From Oscillatoria sp. SIO1A7 (GTDB lineage Bacteria; Cyanobacteriota; Cyanobacteriia; Cyanobacteriales; Laspinemataceae), in assembly GCA_010672965.1 (NCBI GenBank), contig JAAHFN010000010.1:24701-88700 (forward strand): a stretch of 64,000 nucleotides of DNA, read 5' to 3'. Shown here one piece after another: positions 43,744-51,941 of the stretch. The notes beneath the pieces are model-generated. The model was not told where the DNA came from. It worked only from the letters and a program-made list of their open reading frames with translations, and made no database searches. Positions within the stretch are counted from its first letter, which is position 1, and each line of letters starts with the position of its first letter. The translations under genes were made by a program, and so were the position numbers.

Positions 43744-45078
43744 TGCCCATGCGCTCATTTAGGAGATTATAAAAAACATACCCTTGAAAGTTGTCCCCTT
43801 GGGGAGGCATTTTTGAGAGGTATTCTCGATTGAGGTTGTAGGGGCGACAGCATTCCCGAGACAGCTTCTGCTATTAAACGAAAATTATTGTATTGGAATG
43901 CTTCGCCCCAGTAACTCATGCACCCCACCGATTGCGCTCATTTAGGAGATTATAAAAAACATACCCTTGAAATTTGTCCCCTTGGGGAGGCATTTTTGAG
44001 AGGTATTATCGATTGAGGTTGTAGGAGCGACAGCATTCCCGAGACAGCTTCTGCTATTAAACGAAAATTATTGTATTGGAATGCTTCGCCCCAGTAACCC
44101 ATGCACCCCACCGATTGCGCTCATTTAGGAGATTATAAAAAACATACCCTTGAAATTTGTCCCCTTGGGGAGGCATTTTTGAGAGGTATTCTCGATTGAG
44201 GTTGTAGGGGCGACAGCATTCCCGAGACAGCTTCTGCTATTAAACGAAAATTATTGTATTGGAATGCTTCGCCCCAGTAACCCATGCACCCCACCGATGG
44301 CGCTCATTTAGGAGATTATAAAAAACATACCCTTGAAATTTGTCCCCTTGGGGAGGCATTTTTGAGAGGTATTATCGATTGAGGTTGTAGGGGCGACAGC
44401 ATTCCCGAGACAGCTTCTGCTATTAAACGAAAATTATTGTATTGGAATGCTTCGCCCCAGTAACCCATGCACCCCACCGATGGCGCTCATTTAGGAGATT
44501 ATAAAAAACATACCCTTGAAATTTGTCCCCTTGGGGAGGCATTTTTGAGAGGTATTATCGATTGAGGTTGTAGGGGCGACAGCATTCCCGAGACAGCTTC
44601 TGCTATTAAACGAAAATTATTGTATTGGAATGCTTCGCCCCAGTAACCCATGCACCCCACCGATGGCGCTCATTTAGGAGATTATAAAAAACATACCCTT
44701 GAAAGTTGTCCCCTTGGGGAGGCATTTTTGAGAGGTATTATCGATTGAGGTTGTAGGGGCGACAGCATTCCCGAGACAGCTTCTGCTATTAAACGAAAAT
44801 TATTGTATTGGAATGCTTCGCCCAAGTAACCCATGCACCCCACCGATGGCGCTCATTTAGGAGATTATAAAAAACATACCCTTGAAAGTTGTCCCCTTGG
44901 GGAGGCATTTTTGAGAGGTATTCTCGATTGAGGTTGTAGGGGCGACAGCATTCCCGAGACAGCTTCTGCTATTAACGAAAATTATTGTATTGGAATGCTT
45001 CGCCCCAGTAACCCATGCACCCCACCGATTGCGCTCATTTAGGAGATTATAAAAAACATACCCTTGAAAGTTGTCCCC
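43744..45078. repeat. 183-bp tandem repeat, seven units plus a partial eighth
   Basis: The string AGGAGATTATAAAAAACATA begins units at 43761, 43944, 44127, 44310, 44493, 44676, 44859 and 45041. Spacing is 183 bases except the last (182, one A lost). Units are nearly identical and differ at a few fixed sites. Each contains GGGGCGACAGCATTCC and GGAATGCTTCGCCCC, the inverted ends of a dispersed element also seen at 49935 and 56237-57150. There is no coding sequence. The array ends about 54 bases before the YlmH start. Confidence 0.93.
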
Positions 45079-45131
45079 TTGTCCCCTCGCCCAATGCCCA
45101 ATTTTGTTATACAATTTGTAGTTTGGAAAAG

Positions 45132-45911
45132 ATGCTACCAAAAGAAGAACTATTAAAAAATGTCGAAAATAGAGAGAGCGTGGCTCGGGTTATCGATAAG
45201 GCGGCGCAAGCGATTAAGACCTGGGAAGTTGTCTTGACAGATTTTTTCTCGCCGCCAGAGTTGGCCGACGCTCTTTTGGCGATCGCAAAGCTAACAGAGA
45301 TAAAAAAAGCAGTTTGGGGAGGATATCCCCAAGCAGAAAGACAAAGGCTGGCGATCGCTCGCGAAGAAGTTTCTCTAGAAGCCTCGCAAATAGAACTAGC
45401 TGCAATAGAAATAGCGGGAAATTTTCTATTCGATACTGCCACTCACCGAGATTTTCTGGGTGCGATATTGGGTGCAGGAATAGAACGAGAAAAAACCGGG
45501 GATATTATTGTGCTGGGGGAACGAGGAGCCCAAGCCCTTGTCGTTCCAGAAATGGTGGAATTTCTGGAAATGGAACTAAAGCAGGTGCGCTCGGTGCCGG
45601 TCAAAGTTAGGCGAATGGAGCTTTCCGAGCTGAAGGTACGGGAACCGAAAACAAAACAAATGGCTACTGTGGAAGCATCTACGAGATTAGATGCGATCGC
45701 CTCCGCTGGCTTTGGGATGTCTCGCAGCAAAATGGTCAAAATCGTAGGTGCCGGTGACGTGCGAGTAAATTGGAAAGAAGTCTCGGCAGCCAGTTACCAA
45801 GTCAAATCAGGGGACCTAATCGCCATTCGCGGCAAAGGACGCCTGGAAGTTGGGGAAATAACCATCACTAAAAAAGGGCGCTACCGGGTACAAATGACTC
45901 GATATGTCTAA
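45132..45911 (+). CDS. Photosystem II S4 domain protein (YlmH family)
   Basis: A 259-residue protein of the YlmH/photosystem II S4 domain family. I use the ATG of MLPKEELLKNVENRES; the upstream open frame is translated tandem repeat. WEVVLTDFFSPPELADALLA, YPQAERQRLAIAREE and NFLFDTATHRDFLGAILGAGIEREKTGDIIV are family blocks. Residues 185-245 form an S4 RNA-binding domain (STRLDAIASAGFGMSRSKMV, VNWKEVSAASYQVKSGDLIA). YlmH is thought to rescue stalled ribosomes by binding tRNA or 50S. The cyanobacterial version is named for its co-occurrence with photosystem II. Confidence 0.9.
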   Translation: MLPKEELLKNVENRESVARVIDKAAQAIKTWEVVLTDFFSPPELADALLAIAKLTEIKKAVWGGYPQAERQRLAIAREEVSLEASQIELAAIEIAGNFLFDTATHRDFLGAILGAGIEREKTGDIIVLGERGAQALVVPEMVEFLEMELKQVRSVPVKVRRMELSELKVREPKTKQMATVEASTRLDAIASAGFGMSRSKMVKIVGAGDVRVNWKEVSAASYQVKSGDLIAIRGKGRLEVGEITITKKGRYRVQMTRYV

Positions 45912-45955
45912 AGCAGAAAAGCTGACTGCTGAAAGCTTGCCTTCTTCTTATGAAT

Positions 45956-46320
45956 AGGACTTAGGGAACTCCAAAAAATAAATTCCCCAATTCGTAGGAC
46001 GGGCGTCCCGCCTGTCCGCTGTCTGGGACGGGCGGGACGCCCGTCCTACGGCGAAGCGAGGAAGAGATATTTATTTAGAAATCCCTTATATCATGTCGGT
46101 TTGAATGCCCCAAAAAAGTCAAACTCTGTGTAGGACGGGCGTCCCGCCTGTCCGCTTGGGCTGGTATGGACTTTTCGCTGGTCCCGTCCTACGGGATATT
46201 ACAAATTTTTTTTGTGGGTATTTAACCAGACATGATATTACGCAAAATATCCAGGTGTGGTGTTTTGTAGGGGCAATCCCCCCGCGATTGCGCCGTCAAT
46301 AGCGTTAATGCGTAAGTCCT
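45956..46320. mobile_element. MITE-A copy containing nested MITE-C and MITE-B
   Basis: The outer MITE-A left tip AGGAC-TTA (45956-45963) is separated from its continuation CGCAAAATATCC (46241) and right end ATGCGTAAGTCCT (46320). Two elements lie between. MITE-C is 45964-46085 (GGGAACTCC...AAATCCC). MITE-B is 46089-46237 (TATCATGTCGG...CATGATA). TTA occurs before MITE-C, between the two, and after MITE-B, so both used the same TTA with 3-base duplications. Confidence 0.82.
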
Positions 46321-46484
46321 AATGAATTACCGATCGATGATTGAAGAACTAGCAAATGCTCTGGACAACCTCTGGTCACCAGTGCTATCCTGTGGAAGAC
46401 TTAAATGAGGGGTCGCACCCATCATTGATGCCATCGGCGGGCTCTCAAGTAAGCGTTCTATTAACTAGGACTTATGTATGTAAC
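46321..46484. other. Spacer between nested MITEs
   Basis: A short frame MNYRSMIEELANALDNLWSP (from 46321) stops after 28 codons and matches nothing I recognise. The remaining sequence shows no RNA gene or repeat ends. It may be a gene relic. Confidence 0.3.
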
Positions 46485-46783
46485 AGGACTTACGCTTGCC
46501 TGTCCATATCTAGCATTTGTAGGGGCAATCCAAAGAGCGATTCTCAGGGGCACAGACGCTATGCGCTCCACGGCGCGCAGGCTCCGCCAACGCGATCGCC
46601 CCTAGTCCTTGAGTCGATGCGTAATATCATGTCGGTTTGAATGCCCCAAAAAAAAGTCAATTTCTGCTCCGGACGGGCGTCCCGCCTGTCCGCCTGGGCT
46701 TTTTGGGACAGCTCGTGTCGCCCGTCCTACGGGAGATTCCAAATCTTTTCTGTGGGTATTTAACCTGACTTGATATAAGTCCT
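46485..46783. mobile_element. MITE-A copy with MITE-B inserted in its right end
   Basis: AGGACTTACGC (46485) opens MITE-A. Its right tip GATGCG-TAA-GTCCT is split by MITE-B at 46625-46775 (TATCATGTCGG...GACTTGATA), with TAA on both sides (46622-46624, 46776-46778). This defines a 3-base target duplication and the exact ends of MITE-B. Confidence 0.82.
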
Positions 46784-47304
46784 GTGTAAGAAAGAATTTG
46801 GCATCGGGCATCGGGCATCGATCCCAAAGAAGCGAATCGCTTAACTTTCAAAACTACATTGACAGTTACTAGGGGACCAATAATATCGTATTCTGCTAGT
46901 GTATAGCACTACGCACTCAAGGAACGGACAATTCAAATCTCGCTCCTTGCTAGTAACGGCAAGGCTTGTGCTAAAAGCTGACTGCTGCTTACTGCTATAA
47001 AGTTGGCGCAGAGCAATAGCAGCCAACAGGAGCATCTTAGTCCTTCCGGGCGTATCGGGGGTTTGAAAATACCAAATTGAAACGCTTCCCAACAACAGAT
47101 AATGCGGTGAAATATGGGAGAACCCGGCAAAAGTCAGGGAGGTCTGGAGAGGGCGAAAGCCATACAGGGCATATATTTCATTCCATTTTACTCTAACCGG
47201 ACAAAAGCAAAGGCAAACTGATAGACTGTCCGGGGCGTTTCATCTATGTCTTGGAGTCTATAAATCTAACAGGACAAACTGCCCTGTTAAAAAATGTTTG
47301 CGGG
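46784..47304. other. Intergenic region upstream of the porin, no supported gene
   Basis: Minus-strand open frames at 46841-47130 contain repeat-derived parts (the GACTGCTGCTTACTGCTATA string) and no known domain. Plus strand shows nothing. The region could hold distal regulatory sequence for the porin. Confidence 0.35.
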
Positions 47305-47337
47305 TCGGCGAACTTAAAGATATTTAAGGGTCGCCGA
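47305..47337 (+). promoter_or_regulatory. Hairpin TCGGCGA/TCGCCGA upstream of the porin
   Basis: TCGGCGA (47305-47311) pairs with TCGCCGA (47331-47337), and AACTTAAA/TTTAAG can extend the stem. ATTGCTTTTGCTG follows. It may be a weak terminator or a leader structure for the porin 250 bases downstream; the sequence alone does not decide. Confidence 0.4.
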
Positions 47338-47588
47338 ATTGCTTTTGCTGCCAGTTGCTAATGCTTCTAAAAGAAATAAGAGTAAGGAGCCGTTTGCTCT
47401 CGATCGCAGCGGTCGCGGCAATAGTGGAGTGAAATAGGATAGTTCGCGGATGCAGGAGCATCCTTGCAATTCATATCAAAAGCTATATGTAGCTAAAAAT
47501 GCTAGGCTACGCAATCTACTACATATAGAGTGATGCGTAAGTCCTGGTAGCGATCGGTCAATCAGTATCAAGTTAGGTATAAGTATAA

Positions 47589-49457
47589 ATGAAAAAACTG
47601 CCGGGGCATACATTGCTGGTGCAAGCCATTATTTTAACTGCCGACCTGGCGATATTCAATCCAGTTACAGCTCTAGGGGGGGGCATGGAGCTAGCCCCGC
47701 AGCCAAATATATCGGACTCGCCCAATTTGGCCCCGCTCTCGTCTCCCCAAACTCCTTTAGCTCAAATCGCTTCCCCTCAAAAGGATAATTTTGTTAATGC
47801 GATCGCTCGCGATTTACTAAAAAGACAGCTCGACAATGCCGAGCCAAATGTAGGAGCAATAATAATAGGAAAAGAATTTTGCAACAGAGCCATCCACAGT
47901 TCTGGAGTCCAAGATTCAGAAACGATTGACTCCCAAGCAGTTCGGGCCGAATGCGATCGCATAGCGGAACTCTACGGCATACCGGCGATCGCCAACACTG
48001 GGCCACTGGAGCAAATTAACTCTGTCTTTGAGCTATCAGATGTAAAACCGACGGACTGGGCTTACAGCGCATTGCAGGGGCTAGCGGAACGCTACGGCTG
48101 TCTTTTAGCTTATCCAGACGGCAGCTATCGAGGCGATCGTGCCATAACCCGCTATGAATTTGCCGCAGGCTTAGAAGTTTGCATCAACGCTATCCAAGGC
48201 CAAATAGAATCTGGAAGCATCGATACTACCTCGGCCGATTTAGAGCAACTCGCTCGATTGCAAGAAGAGTTTGCACTAGAGCTAGCAACCGTAAGGGCGC
48301 AGCTTGACGGTCTAGAACTGCAAGTAGCAGAACTCGAAACCAATCAATTTTCCACCACCACCAAACTGACTGGCTCAGTAACTATGGCGCTTTCCCATGC
48401 CTTAGGAGAAGACATCGACGCAGAGCCGGTTTTCCAGGAACGGGTGCGCTTAATTTTCAACACCAGCTTTACCGGGACAGACCTTTTTGTTACCTTCATT
48501 CAATTCGGAAACGCCGGAGCCTTTGACTTGACTGGCGACACCGGAGAAGGTCTCCTATCCAGTCAAGTATTTGGCGACAGTGCCAACGATGTTGGTGCGG
48601 CATTCGCGTACATCGTTCCTTTAGGGGAAAAATTTGTCTTTACTCTTGTTTCCAACGGCAGCGCTTTATCTTTTTTGCTTCCCACCATCAATCCTTTTAT
48701 AGATGACTTGGATACCGGGACAACTTCTGTATCTACCTTTGCCCAGCACAACCCCATTTATCGTTTTGGTGGGGGAGCGAGCTTCTCAATCGATTATAAA
48801 ATGAGCGACTCGCTATTGCTCAGCGCCGGTTATCTTGGAGCGGAAGCAGCATCGCCAGTTCCTGGAGCAGGCTTATTTAACGGCGACTACTCTACTATAG
48901 GACAAATCAGGTGGACTCCTACAGACGAATTAGCTTTGGGCATTACCTATCTCAACTCTTACTTTGGAGCGGGTAACTTTGCCTATGGTTTCGGTACTAC
49001 CATCAGTCTGACTGGCACCGACGTTGCCAATACTTTAAATGGTCTCAGAGATGACCATCCCGTTATTGCTAATTCCTACGGGATAGAATCTTCTTGGCAA
49101 ATCAATCCCAAATTTGCCTTGAGCGGTTGGCTCGGTTTTACTAACGCTCGACTGATTGGCTTGGGAGATGCCGATCTTTGGACTTATGCCGTTTCCTTTA
49201 TTTTCCCCGATCTCGGTAAAGTAGGCAACTTAGGGGGTATTGTCCTTGGGGCTCAGCCAACCCTCAGAGGTCTTGACGTTCCCGGTTCACAATCTTTACC
49301 TCGGGATTGGGCTTACCATGTAGAAGGATTTTACAAATTCCAAGCAAACGATAATATCTCTATTACCCCCGGTTTTATCTGGTTGCCAGCCCCCAATCAA
49401 GATAAAAATAATAGCGATGTTTTTATCGGCACCTTGAGAACTACTTTCAGTTTTTAG
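47589..49457 (+). CDS. Iron uptake porin (SLH domain plus OprB-type barrel)
   Basis: A 622-residue cyanobacterial outer-membrane porin. A signal peptide occupies about residues 1-28 (LLVQAIILTADLAIFNPVTALG). An SLH domain follows at about 150-215 (FELSDVKPTDWAYSALQGLAERYG, YPDGSYRGDRAITRYEFAAGL), then a coiled coil (LEQLARLQEEFALELATVRAQLDGLELQVAELE) that reaches peptidoglycan or polysaccharide, then an OprB-like barrel ending in TLRTTFSF with terminal Phe. Such porins are linked to iron and small-solute uptake. A roughly 75-residue segment between the signal peptide and SLH is longer than usual. Confidence 0.9.
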   Translation: MKKLPGHTLLVQAIILTADLAIFNPVTALGGGMELAPQPNISDSPNLAPLSSPQTPLAQIASPQKDNFVNAIARDLLKRQLDNAEPNVGAIIIGKEFCNRAIHSSGVQDSETIDSQAVRAECDRIAELYGIPAIANTGPLEQINSVFELSDVKPTDWAYSALQGLAERYGCLLAYPDGSYRGDRAITRYEFAAGLEVCINAIQGQIESGSIDTTSADLEQLARLQEEFALELATVRAQLDGLELQVAELETNQFSTTTKLTGSVTMALSHALGEDIDAEPVFQERVRLIFNTSFTGTDLFVTFIQFGNAGAFDLTGDTGEGLLSSQVFGDSANDVGAAFAYIVPLGEKFVFTLVSNGSALSFLLPTINPFIDDLDTGTTSVSTFAQHNPIYRFGGGASFSIDYKMSDSLLLSAGYLGAEAASPVPGAGLFNGDYSTIGQIRWTPTDELALGITYLNSYFGAGNFAYGFGTTISLTGTDVANTLNGLRDDHPVIANSYGIESSWQINPKFALSGWLGFTNARLIGLGDADLWTYAVSFIFPDLGKVGNLGGIVLGAQPTLRGLDVPGSQSLPRDWAYHVEGFYKFQANDNISITPGFIWLPAPNQDKNNSDVFIGTLRTTFSF

Positions 49458-49834
49458 CAATAGCTCTCAGCTCTCAGCTCTCAGCTCTCAGCTCTCAGCG
49501 GGAGATGGGAAGCAGAGGGAGCAGAGGGGAGCAGAGCAGCAGGGGAGCTTGGGAGGCGAGCAGGTGAGCAGGTGAGCAGGGGCGCAAATTTCCCTTCTTT
49601 CCCCCCTCTGTGCCTACCTCTAAGGTTCCCAATGCCCAACGCCACCCACCCCAAGGACCCCCTCCAACCCACCCACACCGCCCGCAGGAGGGGAGGGGGA
49701 GGTTCCCAATGCCCAATGCCACCCACACCAAGGGCTCCTTTAAAGGGTATGTTTTTTAGATTTGGCATTCAACCCTTGGTATCTCGGACGCGACCCTAGG
49801 CGTAGTGGCTTGGCAAATCTAAAATTGTGAGTAA
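49458..49834. repeat. Repeat-rich spacer after the porin
   Basis: Starts with a CTCTCAG heptamer run (four to five units, 49464-49497), then GAGCAG-rich and GGCGAGCAGGTGAGCAGG strings, and a GCCACCCACACC segment. GGGTATGTTTTTTAGATTTG near 49745 matches copies at about 56055 and 56560. There is no gene. Confidence 0.7.
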
Positions 49835-49913
49835 CTGTAGGGAAGGGTTGAGGAACGAAACCCAACTATACCAACCGTTGCGCCCTTGCTTCGTTCCTCA
49901 ACCCTTCCCTACA
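49835..49913. repeat. Long inverted repeat element (family G/H)
   Basis: TGTAGGGAAGGGTTGAGGAA (49836) pairs with TTCCTCAACCCTTCCCTACA (49894-49913), continuing inward by CGAA/TTCG, around a 30-base loop. Outer AAAATTGT and ACAATTTT extend it. The element at 56117-56222 has the same plan with different stem letters. Confidence 0.75.
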
Positions 49914-50159
49914 ATTTTAAGCCAGACAGACCAGTAGGGGCGATAGCATTCCCGAGACAGCCTTTGCTCATAGAAAAAACTTTGTATTGGAATGCTTCGC
50001 CCTAGAAACCCATGCAGCCCACCGACCGCATTCATTTAGAAGATTATGAAAAACATACCCCGAGGAAAGCCCCCCAGCCCCCTCCCAAGAGGGGGAGGTT
50101 GCCCAATGCCCAATGCCCTATTCCCAATGCCCAATGCCCAATAGCAAAAGTGGGGAGAA
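49914..50159. repeat. Dispersed GGGGCGA-GCATTCC element and GCCCAAT STRR
   Basis: GGGGCGATAGCATTCCCGAG (49937) and TGGAATGCTTCGCCCTAG frame one copy of the element amplified at 43.7-45.1 kb, followed by the shared ATTATGAAAAACATACCC. GCCCAAT heptamers (50101-50145) then lead to the rnpB 3' end. Confidence 0.75.
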
Positions 50160-50589
50160 AGTCGGTAGTAAGCCGGGTTCTGTTCCCCTAATTGCCTTGC
50201 AACTAGGGGGGCGGTTATCTATCTGGGACGCCTGTTACCAGACGCCTCTTGCGGTTCTTTACAAGCGGAACTGGTAAAAGGCCAACCGTGGTTCCTTCGA
50301 CCTTGCACCCAACCGGGGTTTACCGAGCCAGAGCCTCTCGACCCTGCTGGTGCGCTCTTACCGCACCTTTGCACCCTTACCAATCGGCATTTGACTATTA
50401 GCTTCCAGGCTTAAGCTTTTCGCCGTTGCTGTCTGCCAATTGAATGCCTGCCGATTGGCGGTATCTTTCTGTGGCACTATCCTCACGGTCGCCCGCACTG
50501 GGCGTTACCCAGCAAGTTTGGCCTTTCGGGAGCCCGGACTTTCCTCAGGCTCAAGGGCGAGCCTGCAACCGCCTACGCCTACTTCCCCC
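50160..50589 (-). ncRNA. rnpB: RNase P RNA (bacterial class A)
   Basis: On the minus strand the 5' part has GAGGAAAGTCCGGGCTCCCG, the universally conserved P4-region strand. It is followed by GCGGGCGACCGTGAGGATAG, GTGCCACAGAAAGATACC and TGCAAAGGTGCGGTAAGAGC, and ends with AACAGAACCCGGCTTACTAC. Length of about 430 fits cyanobacterial RNase P RNA. It is the catalytic subunit that removes 5' leaders from tRNA precursors. Exact ends are estimated from the conserved pairing and could be off by some 10 bases. Confidence 0.94.
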
Positions 50590-50731
50590 CCAATTTATAT
50601 GTTATAGCAGTAAGTGCTGCGATCGTCGCCTTTGGCAGCTTTAGCAAACTTTAGTTGCCCTAACCGTTGCCCTAACCTTAATGCGTAGTAGTAGTAAGCA
50701 GTAAGCAGTAAGCGATCCGGCGGACCGCTTA
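50590..50731. other. Upstream flank of rnpB
   Basis: Holds the likely rnpB promoter (minus strand) within about 40 bases of 50590, although no boxes can be fixed. The rest is TATAGCAGTAAG-type repeat and GTAGTAAGCAGTAAGCAGTA direct repeats. Confidence 0.4.
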
Positions 50732-50879
50732 TATCAAGTCAGGTTAAATACCCACAGAAAAAATTTATAATCTCCCGTAGGACGGGCTTCCGGAAAGTCC
50801 CCCCCGCCCGTAGGACTTTCCGGAAGCCCGTCCGGAGCAGAACTTGACTTTTTTTTGGGGCATTCAAACCGACATGATA
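50732..50879. mobile_element. MITE-B copy, inverted
   Basis: TATCAAGTCAGGTTAAATAC at the left and GGCATTCAAACCGACATGATA at the right, the reverse orientation of the copy at 46089. TTA at 50729-50731 and at 50880-50882 is the target duplication. The interior contains GTAGGACGGGC and a variant GGCTTCCGGAAAGTCC segment. Confidence 0.82.
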
Positions 50880-50934
50880 TTACTGCTTACTGCTTCTGAA
50901 AAGCCAGATGGAATATATGAAGCAAACCCAGCAA

Positions 50935-51603
50935 TTATTTCTCTTTGGGGCGGGGTCTGGCATCTTTCCAAGACAGTCGTCGGGCAGTAAATTTGCAGTT
51001 TAGGACAAACAAGTCAGTTTGACGATCGCTCTTCATTTCTTCCGCCCATCCTAGAGCCAGTCTCAGAGTAAATTTTATATCTTTCGGCGGAGGCTTAGGC
51101 GGCTTTTTTTTAGGATCTGGTTTAAACTTAGATAACTTAACTAAAGAACCCTCTCTTTTTAAAGGTTCGGTTTCGTTGCTGCGCTTGAGTACCGATTCTA
51201 CTGTCAGGTTTTCTGCGTTAGTTTCTCCTGGGAGTATTACGCTTCGGACTTGAGGGGGCAAGACATCGAATGGCATACCCGGAATTCCCCGCACTATCCG
51301 CTGCGATCGCTTCCCATCGTCAATAAAACGACTTTGCTCCCAATCTATATAAATATATTCCTCAGATTTATTCTCGATAGAGATTGCTAAATCTTGCAGC
51401 TCGTCATACTTATATCTTTCTTCTAGCTTAAACTTAATTTTAATTTTTTCTGCAATCTTTTTCTCGGCTAGTTGCTTTTGCAAGTCCTCCTCGTCCCACT
51501 CAATTTTTGCTTCATCCACAAAGAGAGAGGCGATCGCTCGGTAAATAACCACGCCGACGCTAGCCCCATAAAAAATCAACAATATCAAATCCAGTCCGCT
51601 CAT
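50935..51603 (-). CDS. Cyanobacterial conserved hypothetical, membrane-anchored
   Basis: A 222-residue protein not assigned to a family. One N-terminal membrane helix (LDLILLIFYGASVGVVIYRAIASLF) is followed by an acidic and basic coiled stretch (WDEEDLQKQLAEKKIAEKIKIKFK). A beta-rich domain follows (DLAISIENKSEEYIYIDWEQSRFID, FDVLPPQVRSVILPGE), and a Pro/Lys-rich linker (KFKPDPKKKPPKPPPK) precedes a last beta segment (FTLRLALGW, LFVLNCKFTARRL). The layout suggests a membrane-tethered soluble domain, side unknown. Confidence 0.7.
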   Translation of the reverse strand: MSGLDLILLIFYGASVGVVIYRAIASLFVDEAKIEWDEEDLQKQLAEKKIAEKIKIKFKLEERYKYDELQDLAISIENKSEEYIYIDWEQSRFIDDGKRSQRIVRGIPGMPFDVLPPQVRSVILPGETNAENLTVESVLKRSNETEPLKREGSLVKLSKFKPDPKKKPPKPPPKDIKFTLRLALGWAEEMKSDRQTDLFVLNCKFTARRLSWKDARPRPKEK

Positions 51604-51671
51604 CTATAAACCCTTAAAAAATCCTTACCCGCCTATATTCTGCCGTATTTCATCTGTTTGGGAAACACCAT

Positions 51672-51878
51672 CTACATCCTCGGGCTCGCAGTGGACATTT
51701 TTCGCTCCGGGCCTTCTGGTTTTACGGCAAAACCAATATAGACAGAATGAGCATTAAAGTTACTTGTCCAATCTCCAATAGAATACTCTATAGCTTCCGA
51801 GCGTCGATGGTTGCCCAACAGTCTCATATTTCCGGATAGGCGGGACGCCTGCTTACTCGAACGAGAAGGGCCGCTCAT
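51672..51878 (-). CDS. Small hypothetical ORF, doubtful
   Basis: 68 codons including RRSEAIEYSIGDWTSNFNAHSVYIGFAVKPEGPE, which has a more protein-like composition than the surrounding repeats. There is no family match and no clear ribosome-binding site. It could equally be a gene remnant. It is divergent from larC and may share the intergenic region. Confidence 0.3.
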   Translation of the reverse strand: MSGPSRSSKQASRLSGNMRLLGNHRRSEAIEYSIGDWTSNFNAHSVYIGFAVKPEGPERKMSTASPRM

Positions 51879-51941
51879 TATATCGTTAGGACTCAGTACA
51901 AAATCTTAATTTAAAAATTGTTCGAGCGAGAATCTGGCTTT

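Noticed and set aside
43744..45078. CRISPR array
   Set aside because: Units are 183 bases and identical throughout, with no short repeat plus unique spacer pattern and no cas genes.
45015..45131. Longer N-terminus for the YlmH gene
   Set aside because: The extra 39 codons are tandem-repeat sequence and are absent from the family.
46841..47130. Minus-strand ORFs of 65-84 codons upstream of the porin
   Set aside because: Partly made of the dispersed GACTGCTGCTTACTGC repeat and no recognisable family.
50444..50644. 66-codon plus-strand ORF
   Set aside because: Lies across the rnpB RNA gene, which fully explains the conservation.
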